Below, piece by piece: positions 8,351-17,088 of a stretch of 64,000 bases of DNA (the stretch's first letter is position 1; each line of letters starts with the position of its first letter). The notes beneath the pieces are model-generated. The model worked only from the letters and a program-made list of their open reading frames with translations, was not told the origin of the DNA and searched no databases. This DNA is from an uncultured Collinsella sp. (lineage in GTDB: Bacteria > Actinomycetota > Coriobacteriia > Coriobacteriales > Coriobacteriaceae), in the NCBI GenBank assembly GCA_902494085.1, contig CABURU010000004.1, positions 1 to 64,000 of the forward strand. The letters run 5' to 3'. Both the position numbers and the translations under genes were made by a program.

Positions 8351-8396
8351 GGAAAGCGCATCCCAGTTTGGATCTCCATTCCGGGATGCGCTTTCC
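8351..8396. terminator. Terminator between thiE and patatin gene
   Basis: GGAAAGCGCATCCC (8351-8364) pairs perfectly with GGGATGCGCTTTCC (8383-8396) over an 18-nt loop. The two genes converge here. Confidence 0.75.
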
Positions 8397-8407
8397 GCAT
8401 GCGACCC

Positions 8408-9277
8408 TTACCCCGCCAGATACGCTTCCAACGCCGGCAAGGTCGCCTCCGCATCGCGGCGACCAATCTGGTAGATGCGCTCAAGTTCATCGGGCTCGCG
8501 ACACAGCGACGGCACCTTCACCGATTCGCTCGGACGCACCACAAAGATTTCGCCGGCAGCCTCGCGACGTGCCAGGTCATCGAGCGTGGCATTGTAGACC
8601 TCATGCCGATGCTCAAGCGCTGCGACAAACTCCGGATAGTGACGGAACACGCGCCGCAGCATGGGCATCACGCTGTTGGGCTGCTTCACAAAGCCCGCCG
8701 GCTGCGTGAGTACCACGATATTGCGGTCATACCCCTGCGCAAATAGCCATGCGCTGGGAATAGAATCAGCCACGCCACCATCCAGATACTTATGCCCGTC
8801 AATAGCAACGGGACGCGTCGCCACGGGAATTGCCGACGACGCCCGGATCCACTCGATATCGCGCTCATCGCCATAGGGCAGGTCGTGATAGACGGCCTTG
8901 CCCGTCTCGATATCGGTACACACGCACGTAAATCGCATGGGGCAGACGCGATATGTCTCCAGGTCGATGGGATCGCGCTCGATAGGCACCTCGTAATAGG
9001 CAAAATCGGCATTGAACATGTCGCCGGTTCGCAACCAACTTGCCACGCCCGCATAGCGCTTGTCGGCACAATAGGCCTTGTTGTAGCGAATGGCGCGGCC
9101 GATCTGGCGCGATTTAAAGTTGTAGCCAAACGCCGCGCCCGCCGAGACACCCACCATATGGTCGCAGGTCAAACCGTGCTCCATCCAAACGTCGAGCACG
9201 CCCGCCGTATACATACCGCGGTAGCCGCCTCCCTCGAGCGCAAGCCCCACCGTGCGCGTCATATTTGGCTGTGCCAT
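8408..9277 (-). CDS. Patatin-like phospholipase (RssA/YjjU type)
   Basis: A 289-residue acyl hydrolase. Visible motifs are the oxyanion-hole GGGYRGMY (near residue 16), the nucleophile GVSAGA (Ser near residue 45) and DGGVADSIP with the catalytic Asp (near residue 168). This Ser-Asp dyad defines bacterial patatins, which release fatty acids from lipids. There is no signal peptide, so it acts in the cytoplasm or on the inner face of the membrane. It is monocistronic. Confidence 0.88.
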   Translation of the reverse strand: MAQPNMTRTVGLALEGGGYRGMYTAGVLDVWMEHGLTCDHMVGVSAGAAFGYNFKSRQIGRAIRYNKAYCADKRYAGVASWLRTGDMFNADFAYYEVPIERDPIDLETYRVCPMRFTCVCTDIETGKAVYHDLPYGDERDIEWIRASSAIPVATRPVAIDGHKYLDGGVADSIPSAWLFAQGYDRNIVVLTQPAGFVKQPNSVMPMLRRVFRHYPEFVAALEHRHEVYNATLDDLARREAAGEIFVVRPSESVKVPSLCREPDELERIYQIGRRDAEATLPALEAYLAG

Positions 9278-9600
9278 GCGACCATCTCCGTCCCCGCAAA
9301 TTTAAACGGAACAAGTATACCCGTCAACATATATCGTCTCAGTCGCATTTTCATCGAACATCGCGTCGTCGCGCTACCGCCTGTCGAATAATAGCCGCCC
9401 ACAGCATGTGCACCCATATATAATTCTGCACTGTTGTTTATACTACTCAGCAGTTATCAACAGCGAACATTAGCCGGTAAATTAATCCAACAACGCAGCA
9501 AGGCGGGGGCCTGGATACACGCAAAGCGCCAAACAACAACGCGTGTGCACAACGAGCTCGCCCGACGCAATCCGCCCGACCTCAGAAAGCCGCTTACGAC
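9278..9600. promoter_or_regulatory. Divergent intergenic region with candidate -10 box
   Basis: A 323-base gap between the patatin and c-di-GMP genes. TATAAT occurs at 9419-9424 on the + strand without a clear -35, and another TATACT lies about 20 bases on. I see no convincing riboswitch or small gene. Confidence 0.4.
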
Positions 9601-12318
9601 ATGGATACTGTCAGCAATTACACCGAAACGCTCGAAAAGACCGTCCGTGACCTTCTCGAGCGTCAGGATGATCTGATTAGGACCGCCTTTACCGACCAGC
9701 TTACCGGGCTTGGCAACCGTGGCGGCTTTGCCCGTTCCCTCGAGGAGCTCTGGGAGCAGGACACCCCCGTTACCATGGCGTTCATCGATATCGACAATCT
9801 CAAGCACTGCAACGACGTCTTTGGGCATGACGAGGGCAACCGCTATATCTTGCAGGTAAGCCTCTATCTCAAGCTGTATATGAAAGTGGACGAGGCGGCG
9901 TTTCGCATAGGCGGCGACGAGTTTGCCATCCTGTCTACGATTGCAACCGAGGACGACCTCGCCGAACGTCTGGAACACTGCCGAACGATCCTGCTCAAAA
10001 ACAACGATTCCGAGATGCCCCACTCGTTTAGCTATGGAGTGTCGCATGCCGACCCCGCCCTGGGCGAAGCCACCAACCGTATGACACTCGATGCCGACCA
10101 TCGCATGTACGACTACAAGCTACGTCATGCCGTGCACCTCGATCGACGTAATATCACGCAAGTCCACGCCGACGACTTCGAAATAAGCGATCGTATTTTC
10201 GACGCCTTTTCGATGCTCAACGAAGGTCGTTATTTCTTTATCGAGAACTTGTACAAACATCGCACCCTTTGGTCACAAGGTGCCTTGCGCGATCTTGGCC
10301 TTACCTCAGAGCACATAGACAACTGTCGCGATTACTGGAAAACGCGCGTCCATCCCGACGACCTTGAGGCCTTCGTCAACGACATCGACCAAGTCTACAA
10401 CGGTACCAAGCACCGTCGCGTCATGCAGTATCGTGTGCGCAACGCCGTCGGCGACTACGTCCTTTGCCGTGCTCGCGGGTTTCGTATCGACGGCGACGGA
10501 AATGTCCCCTCGCTCTATGTCGGCGAGCTCGTCAACCACTCACTTGCCGAAACCGTCGACGCCGCCACAGGCCTCGGAACGCAGCGCATGCTGGTCAATG
10601 CCATCGATACCTGCCGCCTCGACCGTTGCAAGACAGGGCTTATAGCGGTGCGCGTTCGTGGCACGACAAAGCTCAACGAGCTCTACGGGGCCGAGGCTGT
10701 CGACAACATGCTTGCCGAATACGCGGGCCGCATGCTGTCGATCACCCGCGGCAGGAGCCGGGTCTACCGTTCACGAAGCGTCCAGTTTGTCGTGCTCAGC
10801 AACGATTTGGACCACGAGGCATTCGAGCAACTGACCCGCCACCTTAAAGAGGCCGTTTTCGCTCCTGTGCAAATCGCAGGCGACACCATTGCTCCCGTCT
10901 GTCTTGTCGTCCCAACCTTTTACGAACGCCTGGACTCCCAAGCATCGACTGTTTTGGGCGAACTCGATCGTCGCCTTCGCACAGCTGGCGGGCTTGTCCC
11001 CAACGACAGCCTCCCTATACCCGAGGTCGAACGCAAAAGCGCAATCGCCGAACGCATCGATATGCTCACGGGCCTCTATCGACCCAGCGAGTTTATGCGG
11101 CGCGCCAACGCATTTCTCGAGGCAAGGCGCGACGGCACCTGGTGCATCGCCACGGTCGACATGGGCCACATGCGCCTGTTTAATGAATGGCACGGCCAGG
11201 CCGAGGGCGACCGCGTACTCGCCGATGTGGGCACGGTCCTCAAGGACATCGAGAATGCCGATATGGGCGTCGCAGGGTACTGGGGCCAAGATGACTTTTG
11301 CGTACTCATCCCTTTTAAGCACATCACCGTCCATCAAATCTACAACCGCGTTCGCGAGGCCGTAGCCAGACATGATGATGGCGTAGGCTTCTGGCCGTCC
11401 ATGGGCGTTTACCCCATCGACTCCAATGAGGAAATCACCATCGATGCGCAGGCCAAGGCCATGTTTACCAATCGACGCGCCAAAAACGACTTTAAGGAGC
11501 GCATTGCCGTTTTCCGCCCCGAGGAATATGAGCATGAGGTTGCGTTCCACCACACGCTAACCGAGTTCCAGTATGCGCTCTCAAACGGCCGCATCACGTA
11601 CTACCTGCAGCCCCAGGTCGACATGGAAACCGGCGAGATCATTGGCGCCGAGGCACTCACGCGCTGGATTGACAAGGACGGTTCTCTCATTTCGCCCGCA
11701 ACGTTTATCCCCGCACTCGAGGAAAGCGGCTTTGTGGTGACGCTCGACAAGTACATTTGGCAGGGTGTCGCCTCGTGGCTGCGCGAACGCATCAATCGAG
11801 GACTTCGTGTGGTTCCGGTTTCGCTTAATGTGTCGCGCGTGGATATCCTTGCCTGCGATGTGGCCGAGCATATGGGGGCGCTTGCCGCCCAATACAACCT
11901 ACCGCCCGAGCTCATGCGTATCGAGATCACTGAGACGGCTTATACGGGAGAGTCCGAGGCCGTGGACAAACTGACGGCCGACCTGCACACCCGCGGCTTC
12001 TCGACCTATATGGACGATTTTGGCACCGGCCAGTCCACGCTCGCGATGCTCAAGAACGTCAACGTCGACGTCATCAAGCTCGACCGCACCTTTGTGCCCA
12101 CCGACCGTGATCAAGGCCGCAGCACGCAAATCATTTCATCGATGCTCGAAATGGCGCAGTCGCTCCATCTGCCCGTCGTGGTCGAAGGCGTCGAGACAGA
12201 TGAGCAGGCGAACATGCTACGACAAATGGGCGCCCGCTACGCTCAGGGCTTCCTCTACTACCGCCCCATGCCGGCGAAGGATTTTGAGGCATTGCTCGAT
12301 GGCGGCGATAACAACTGA
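9601..12318 (+). CDS. c-di-GMP signalling protein: GGDEF-PAS-GGDEF*-GGDEF*-EAL
   Basis: A 905-residue soluble protein. Residues 29-175 form a canonical diguanylate cyclase with RIGGDEF near 102-108. Residues about 197-318 look like a PAS_3 sensor (HPDD motif, MQYRVRNA). About 322-460 is a degenerate GGDEF starting DAATGLGTQ. About 489-640 is a second degenerate GGDEF (DMLTGLY start, GQDDF near 562 instead of GGDEF). About 655-900 is an EAL phosphodiesterase with GAEALTRW, ITETAY, DDFGTGQS, KLDRTF and VVVEGVET, so the key catalytic residues look intact. It could both make and degrade c-di-GMP. No membrane segment is seen. The ribosome site at 9601 is weak. The paralogue at 12445 follows. Confidence 0.9.
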   Translation: MDTVSNYTETLEKTVRDLLERQDDLIRTAFTDQLTGLGNRGGFARSLEELWEQDTPVTMAFIDIDNLKHCNDVFGHDEGNRYILQVSLYLKLYMKVDEAAFRIGGDEFAILSTIATEDDLAERLEHCRTILLKNNDSEMPHSFSYGVSHADPALGEATNRMTLDADHRMYDYKLRHAVHLDRRNITQVHADDFEISDRIFDAFSMLNEGRYFFIENLYKHRTLWSQGALRDLGLTSEHIDNCRDYWKTRVHPDDLEAFVNDIDQVYNGTKHRRVMQYRVRNAVGDYVLCRARGFRIDGDGNVPSLYVGELVNHSLAETVDAATGLGTQRMLVNAIDTCRLDRCKTGLIAVRVRGTTKLNELYGAEAVDNMLAEYAGRMLSITRGRSRVYRSRSVQFVVLSNDLDHEAFEQLTRHLKEAVFAPVQIAGDTIAPVCLVVPTFYERLDSQASTVLGELDRRLRTAGGLVPNDSLPIPEVERKSAIAERIDMLTGLYRPSEFMRRANAFLEARRDGTWCIATVDMGHMRLFNEWHGQAEGDRVLADVGTVLKDIENADMGVAGYWGQDDFCVLIPFKHITVHQIYNRVREAVARHDDGVGFWPSMGVYPIDSNEEITIDAQAKAMFTNRRAKNDFKERIAVFRPEEYEHEVAFHHTLTEFQYALSNGRITYYLQPQVDMETGEIIGAEALTRWIDKDGSLISPATFIPALEESGFVVTLDKYIWQGVASWLRERINRGLRVVPVSLNVSRVDILACDVAEHMGALAAQYNLPPELMRIEITETAYTGESEAVDKLTADLHTRGFSTYMDDFGTGQSTLAMLKNVNVDVIKLDRTFVPTDRDQGRSTQIISSMLEMAQSLHLPVVVEGVETDEQANMLRQMGARYAQGFLYYRPMPAKDFEALLDGGDNN

Positions 12319-12375
12319 TTCGCTCGCGCGCAAAACGCCACCGTCGAAGGGGCATTTGTCTCCATTAGCTAACTT

Positions 12376-12406
12376 ATATCCCCAATTCAAACCGAATTGG
12401 GGATAT
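12376..12406. repeat. 13-bp AT-rich inverted repeat between the two GGDEF genes
   Basis: ATATCCCCAATTC (12376-12388) pairs perfectly with GAATTGGGGATAT (12394-12406), with a 5-nt loop. There is no T-run after it, and a TATGAT -10-like box overlaps its right end. It may be a terminator for the first gene or an operator for the second. Confidence 0.55.
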
Positions 12407-12444
12407 GATACAAACCATTGTTCCGCCCAAGGAGGTTATCCATC

Positions 12445-13974
12445 ATGAACGAGTCGTACCGCATGGGCGAGCAATCGATTATTGTCTATCTTCAGCGACT
12501 TGCGAATGGCGTCTCGACCGCCGAGCTTGACGTTGCCGCCCTGCCCGTAGAGTTGCGCGGCATTGGCGAGCAGTTGAAAAAGACGCATGCCATCCTGCAA
12601 CAAGAGCGCCGGCTGCTTGAGAGCAACGCCTATATCGACCCGCTCACCAACTTGGGCAACCGCAGCGGACTCGACCGTCACGTCGAGCAACTCTGGCACA
12701 AAGGCGACCCCTTCACCTGCGCCTATATTGACATCGACCATCTCAAGCATTGCAATGATAGGTTTGGCCACGCCGAAGGCAATCGCTATATTCTGAGCAT
12801 CTGCCGCACGCTCTCCGAAACCATGGAGCACGATGAGATGCTGTTCCGTATCGGTGGAGACGAGTTTGTGCTCATCTCGCTCTCCGCAAACGAGACCGAA
12901 CTCGAGCAGCGCTTGGAGCAGATACGCGCCGGGCTGGTCGAGGCGAGCTCAGGTGGCAAGGCGCCCATGGTCGGCAGCTTTAGCTTTGGCTGCTCGCGCG
13001 TCGATCCACTTGCCGGCGACACACGTCGCCAGATGACGATGGATGCCGATCGCAAGATGTATCGCTATAAGCTTATGCATCGTGTGCAGCAACCGAAAGA
13101 CAATGATGTGCCGCAACGTCCAATCGTCGATCAGCTTCTCTGCAACGACCGGGTGTTCCAAGCGATCTCCATGAGCTCCGAGACGCGCTATCCGTTCATC
13201 CTCAACCTCGATACTGGAGAATCGCAATGGTCGGTCAACGCCGTGCGCGATTTTGACCTGCCCTCCCAGCACCCTTTTAACTCGGTCGATATGTGGCTTG
13301 CCCGCGTTCATCCCGAGGACCGCGACAACGTACGCGCCGAGCTCGACATGGTGACAAACGGCACGTGGCACTTCCACTACATGCAGTACCGCGTGATGGA
13401 TGCCACCGGAGCGTACGCGCTTTGCGACTGCACGGGCTACCGCTTGGACGGCACCGATACCGAGCCCAACATGTATGTGGGCATTATCATCAACCGAAGC
13501 CTAGCGGATACGACCGATTCCGTGACCGGCCTGGGCGATGTCCACGCGCTGGTCAATGCTATTGGAGAGATGCGCCGCGTGGCGCGCGAGGCAGGCTTTA
13601 TTGCCATTAAGGTCGACGATATCGCCGAAGTCAATGCCCGCTTTGGATTCGATGCAGGCGACCGCGTGCTCGCCGAAAGCGCCGCCTGCCTCATGGATTG
13701 CTCGCGCGGCAAGGGTCGCCTGTTCCGCTCGACGGGGCCGACATTCGTGGCGCTTTTCGACGACTTTGATCCCGAAGAGACCGACTCGATCGCAAACGAA
13801 ATCGAACGATTCCTGGGTTCTCCCGTGCTCATCGGCTCGCTTGAATATCAGCCGCCCATTCGCGTGGCCACGCTCCATCTGAACAGCGTTGACCGACAGC
13901 CCGTTTCCATTTTGAACGAGCTCAAAGCGTTGCTCGGGAAAGCCGTGCAGGTGCCAGGTACCAAACTGGATTAG
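12445..13974 (+). CDS. Diguanylate cyclase: GGDEF-PAS-GGDEF*
   Basis: A 509-residue paralogue of the first half of the preceding protein. An N-terminal helical region of about 60 residues is followed by a canonical GGDEF (YIDPLTNLGNR, IDIDHLKHCNDRFGHAEGN, RIGGDEF near residue 140), a PAS_3-like segment (HPEDRDNV, MQYRVMDATG) and a degenerate GGDEF (SVTGLGDVHALVNAIGEM). The third GGDEF and the EAL are absent, so it should only synthesise c-di-GMP. ATG 12445 has AAGGAGG nine bases upstream. No membrane segment is seen; the ligand of the PAS region is unknown. Confidence 0.9.
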   Translation: MNESYRMGEQSIIVYLQRLANGVSTAELDVAALPVELRGIGEQLKKTHAILQQERRLLESNAYIDPLTNLGNRSGLDRHVEQLWHKGDPFTCAYIDIDHLKHCNDRFGHAEGNRYILSICRTLSETMEHDEMLFRIGGDEFVLISLSANETELEQRLEQIRAGLVEASSGGKAPMVGSFSFGCSRVDPLAGDTRRQMTMDADRKMYRYKLMHRVQQPKDNDVPQRPIVDQLLCNDRVFQAISMSSETRYPFILNLDTGESQWSVNAVRDFDLPSQHPFNSVDMWLARVHPEDRDNVRAELDMVTNGTWHFHYMQYRVMDATGAYALCDCTGYRLDGTDTEPNMYVGIIINRSLADTTDSVTGLGDVHALVNAIGEMRRVAREAGFIAIKVDDIAEVNARFGFDAGDRVLAESAACLMDCSRGKGRLFRSTGPTFVALFDDFDPEETDSIANEIERFLGSPVLIGSLEYQPPIRVATLHLNSVDRQPVSILNELKALLGKAVQVPGTKLD

Positions 13975-14048
13975 CACCGCGCCCGCGCCGCCTCCCCCAT
14001 CGTGCGATAATCCTCTGCAGAAGTCACCAAAAGCAGAGGGAGTTTGTG

Positions 14049-14672
14049 ATGAAGGTTCTTTTGGTCAATGGCAGCCCCAAGGCAAACGGCAACACCGCCC
14101 GCGCACTCGCCGAGGTCGCCGAGCAGCTCAATGCCGAAGGCATTGATACCGAGGTGTTTCAGCTGGGCGCCAAGCCCATTCGCGATTGCATCGGTTGCGG
14201 CCAGTGCGGCAAGCTTGGCGGTCGCTGCACCTTTGACGATGACGTAGTGAACGAGCTCATCGCTGCCGCCGAGCAGGCAGATGGCTTTGTTTTTGGCTCA
14301 CCTGTCTACTATGCGCACCCCAGCGGCCGCATCCTTTCGGCCCTCGATCGCGCCTTCTATGCCGGCAGCAAGGCCTTTGCGCACAAGCCGGGCGCTGCCA
14401 TCGCCGTCGCCCGTCGCGGCGGCACGTCGACGACCTTCGACGTACTCAACAAGTACTTCACCATCAACCAGATGCCCGTGGTTGCCTCCACGTACTGGAA
14501 CAACGTGTTTGGTCGCGTGCCCGGCGACGCCAATGGGGACGCCGAGGGCCTTGCCACCATGCGCAACATCGGCAAAAACATGGCCTGGCTCCTTCGCTGT
14601 ATCGAGGCAGGACAGGCCGCCGGCATCAACGCACCCGAGGCAGATCGAGCAACGACCAACTTCATCAGGTAG
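14049..14672 (+). CDS. Iron-sulfur flavoprotein / NADPH-dependent FMN reductase family
   Basis: A 207-residue flavodoxin-fold protein. The N-terminal FMN phosphate loop is NGSPKANGNT, followed by the compact cysteine motif CIGCGQCGKLGGRC (CX2CX2CX6C). This is the signature of iron-sulfur flavoproteins that combine FMN with a 4Fe-4S cluster. FGSPVYYAHPSG is the second flavin loop. It probably transfers electrons to an unknown acceptor in the anaerobic cytoplasm. ATG 14049 is preferred over the GTG just before it because GGGAG lies six bases upstream. The next gene follows after 16 bases. Confidence 0.85.
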   Translation: MKVLLVNGSPKANGNTARALAEVAEQLNAEGIDTEVFQLGAKPIRDCIGCGQCGKLGGRCTFDDDVVNELIAAAEQADGFVFGSPVYYAHPSGRILSALDRAFYAGSKAFAHKPGAAIAVARRGGTSTTFDVLNKYFTINQMPVVASTYWNNVFGRVPGDANGDAEGLATMRNIGKNMAWLLRCIEAGQAAGINAPEADRATTNFIR

Positions 14673-14688
14673 AACGGCGGAACATACT

Positions 14689-15030
14689 ATGAATGTGCAA
14701 ATCTTCGGCACCAAGAAGTCCTTCGATACCAAGAAGGCCCAGCGCTATTTTAAGGAGCGCCGCATTAAGGTGCAGTTTATTGACCTTAAGGAAAAGGAAA
14801 TGAGCAAGGGCGAGCTCACGAGCGTGATGCAGGCGGTCGGCGGCATCGATAAGCTGCTCAACCCCAAAGCCAAGGACGAGGAGACGCTCGCGCTCATCCA
14901 GCACCTTACCCCCAGTCAGCGCTTCGACAAGCTGCTCGAGAACCAGCAGGTTCTAGCCGAGCCCATCGTGCGCAACGGCAAAAAGGCCACCGTCGGTTAT
15001 TGCCCCGATGTATGGGGAGCCTGGGAGTAG
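14689..15030 (+). CDS. ArsC/Spx-family thioredoxin-fold protein without the N-terminal cysteine
   Basis: A 113-residue protein with the full ArsC/YffB pattern: FGTKKSFDTKKAQRYFKER, DLKEKEMSKGEL, LLNPKAKDEE, and a C-terminal EPIVRNGKKATVGYCPD. In ArsC and Spx relatives the residue before the D-T-x-K segment is the redox Cys; here the segment reads K-S-F-D-T, so the cysteine is replaced. A reductase role is therefore doubtful and a binding or regulatory role is more likely. It lies 16 bases after the flavoprotein gene and is probably co-transcribed with it. Confidence 0.75.
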   Translation: MNVQIFGTKKSFDTKKAQRYFKERRIKVQFIDLKEKEMSKGELTSVMQAVGGIDKLLNPKAKDEETLALIQHLTPSQRFDKLLENQQVLAEPIVRNGKKATVGYCPDVWGAWE

Positions 15031-15116
15031 CTTGTGTTATTTGCCGGCGCGTGGGTATAAGAGCAGGCGTTTGGCATAAGATTCAACTGTAAGCCATGTC
15101 TAACAAAGGAGGGCAC

Positions 15117-16247
15117 ATGCCCAACAAACCCGTGAAGATCATCATGCTTACCGGATACCTCGGTGCCGGCAAGACCACGCTGCTCAACCACATCCTCGCT
15201 AACGACGGCGGCATCCGCGCCGCCGTGATCGTCAACGACATCGGCGAGATCAACGTCGACGCCAGCCTTATCGCCGACGGTGGCCTTTCCGAGACCGACG
15301 ACCTCATCCCGCTCACCAACGGCTGCATCTGCTGCACGCTTTCGGACGACCTTGCCAACCAGCTGCAGGGCATCGCCGATTCGGGCAACTTCGACTACAT
15401 CATCATCGAGGCATCGGGTATTTGCGAGCCTATCCCCATCGCCTACACCATCTCGAGCTTCTGCGACGAGGCCAAGGTGGGCGGCGAGCCCAAGCTCGCG
15501 CTCGACAACATCGTGGCCGTGGTCGACTGCGCCCGCATGTACGACGAGTTCAACGGCGGTCGCGACCTGCTGGCAGAGGATATCGACGAGGACGACATCG
15601 AGAGCCTGCTCATCCAGCAGATCGAGTTCTGCTCCACGCTGATTCTCAACAAGACCGATACCGTGAGCCCTGAGCAGATCGCCGAGCTCAAGGCCATCGT
15701 GCGCAGCCTGCAGAAAGATGCCGTGATCGTCGAGGCCCAAAACGGCGAGGTCCCCATGGAGGAGCTGCTCGACACCGACCGCTTCGACTTTATGCGCGCC
15801 TACAATTCCGCCGCCTGGATCGATGCCATGGAGCATCCCGAGGAGCACGATGACCCTGAGGTGCTCGAGTACGACATCGAGACCTTTGTTTACTCGCGCC
15901 GCAAGCCGTTTGACCTGCAGAAGTTCACCGATTTTGTTGAGCAGGAGTGGCCCGACGAGGTCATTCGCGTCAAGGGTCCGTTGTGGCAGACCGGCGATCC
16001 GGACATGTGCTACATGTTTGAGCAGGCTGGCCACCAGATGCGCCTGATGGAGAACGGCCTGTTTGTCGACTCGGCGCCCGAGGGCGAGAAGCAGAAGATC
16101 ATCGACGAGAACCCCGAGATCATGCAGATTTGGGACGACGAGACGGGCGACCGCATGACGAGCCTGTGCATCATCGGCCGTCACATGGACAAGGATGCGC
16201 TCATCGCCTCCCTCGATGCCTGCCTGACCGACTGGCACCGCGCCTAG
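15117..16247 (+). CDS. COG0523 (CobW/YjiA-type) G3E GTPase, metal chaperone candidate
   Basis: A 376-residue P-loop GTPase. Walker A is GYLGAGKTT. The conserved zinc-binding CICC motif of COG0523 (GCICCTLSDD) is present, with the base-recognition motif NKTD and a C-terminal CobW_C-like domain. Family members insert or buffer zinc or other metals. Acidic stretches (EDIDEDDIES and EHPEEHDDPE) may bind metal. ATG 15117 is used because AAGGAGGG lies just upstream; the earlier ATG at 15096 would contain this site. Which metal protein it serves is not shown. Confidence 0.88.
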   Translation: MPNKPVKIIMLTGYLGAGKTTLLNHILANDGGIRAAVIVNDIGEINVDASLIADGGLSETDDLIPLTNGCICCTLSDDLANQLQGIADSGNFDYIIIEASGICEPIPIAYTISSFCDEAKVGGEPKLALDNIVAVVDCARMYDEFNGGRDLLAEDIDEDDIESLLIQQIEFCSTLILNKTDTVSPEQIAELKAIVRSLQKDAVIVEAQNGEVPMEELLDTDRFDFMRAYNSAAWIDAMEHPEEHDDPEVLEYDIETFVYSRRKPFDLQKFTDFVEQEWPDEVIRVKGPLWQTGDPDMCYMFEQAGHQMRLMENGLFVDSAPEGEKQKIIDENPEIMQIWDDETGDRMTSLCIIGRHMDKDALIASLDACLTDWHRA

Positions 16248-16283
16248 GTTTATCCAAGCGGGTTTTTCCGCTACGTAACCGCC

Positions 16284-16324
16284 AAACCACCACGAAGGTG
16301 CCTGTCCCCTTCGTGGTGGTTTTT
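16284..16324. repeat. Palindromic repeat with CTGTCC loop, also terminator-like
   Basis: AACCACCACGAAGG (16285-16298) pairs with CCTTCGTGGTGGTT (16308-16321) around TGCCTGTCC, followed by TTT. It can act as a terminator for the GTPase gene, and it shares the CTGTCCC junction with otherwise unrelated palindromes elsewhere in the window. Confidence 0.75.
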
Positions 16325-16345
16325 CGTTCTGAGCCAAGGAGATTC

Positions 16346-16945
16346 ATGTTCAACATTGTGCTGTATGCGCCCGAAATCCCGGCCAATACGGGCAATATCG
16401 GCCGTACCTGCGTGGTCACCGGCGCCCGTCTACATCTGGTGGAGCCGCTGGGGTTTTCGCTCGATGACAAGACGGTACGTCGCGCCGGCCTGGGCTACTG
16501 GCAAAACTTGGACGTGACGACCTATGCCGGCTGGGAGGATTTCCTTGCGCGCAACGGTCTCTCCCCCGCCGACGGTCGCCTGCATCTGCTGACCAAAAAG
16601 GCACGCCGCACCTATGCGCAGAGCACCTACCGAGATGGCGACTACTTGGTCTTTGGCAGCGAGAGCTCAGGCATTCCCGAGCCACTGCTTGCCGCGGCGT
16701 CCGAGCGCTGCGAGCGCATCCCGATGCTGCGCGATTGTGACTCACTCGATAACGCCGAGGCCTGGGAAGCCCACGAGGAATCGCTGGGACATACCGAGGA
16801 CAGCCACGAAGCCATCCTTCAACAGGACATCTGCGGCAACTTCGTCAACCCGGACGACTACCGCATCAGCGCGCTCAACCTCTCCAACAGCGCCGCCATC
16901 GTCCTCTACGAAGCCCTGCGCCAGGCAGGCTTTCCGGGAATGTGA
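16346..16945 (+). CDS. trmL: tRNA (cytidine/uridine-34-2'-O)-methyltransferase
   Basis: A 199-residue SPOUT methyltransferase that methylates the wobble ribose of certain leucine tRNAs. Family motifs are NIVLYAPEIPANTGNIGRTC at the start, the VEPLGF region, VFGSESSGIPE, and the C-terminal SALNLSNSAAIVLYEALRQ knot. Between RIPM (about 124) and NLSN (about 178) there is a highly acidic, polar insertion of roughly 40 residues that ordinary TrmL proteins lack. ATG 16346 has AAGGAGA upstream. The stop codon lies inside the palindromic repeat that begins at 16939. Confidence 0.9.
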   Translation: MFNIVLYAPEIPANTGNIGRTCVVTGARLHLVEPLGFSLDDKTVRRAGLGYWQNLDVTTYAGWEDFLARNGLSPADGRLHLLTKKARRTYAQSTYRDGDYLVFGSESSGIPEPLLAAASERCERIPMLRDCDSLDNAEAWEAHEESLGHTEDSHEAILQQDICGNFVNPDDYRISALNLSNSAAIVLYEALRQAGFPGM

Positions 16946-16987
16946 CAAAGGGACCGTCTCGTTGTCATATCGGACAATTGTCACATT
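16939..16987. repeat. Composite TGTGACAA palindromic repeat at the trmL stop
   Basis: AATGTGACAA (16939-16948) pairs with TTGTCACATT (16978-16987). A second, degenerate TTGTCATAT arm lies between, and GGGACCGTC occupies the loop. The trmL stop TGA is bases 2-4 of the TGTGAC arm. Confidence 0.65.
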
Positions 16988-17011
16988 GACACCCTTCAAA
17001 CGAGATCAGAG

Positions 17012-17052
17012 ATGCCCGCTATTGCAACGTAAGGCATCGCGATAGCGGGCAT
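17012..17052. terminator. Hairpin between trmL and the DUF4230 gene
   Basis: ATGCCCGCTAT (17012-17022) pairs with ATAGCGGGCAT (17042-17052) over a 19-nt loop, between two converging genes. There is no long T-run. Confidence 0.6.
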
Positions 17053-17088
17053 TCTGCTGAATCAGTAATTTGATTTCAAAGGTAGATA

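Noticed and set aside
9500..9600. c-di-GMP (GEMM) riboswitch-like CACGCAAAG...CAAAC before the GGDEF-EAL gene
   Set aside because: The first GEMM-like block is present, but the tetraloop stem and the second GACGCAAAGCC block are missing or out of place, so a real aptamer cannot be folded.
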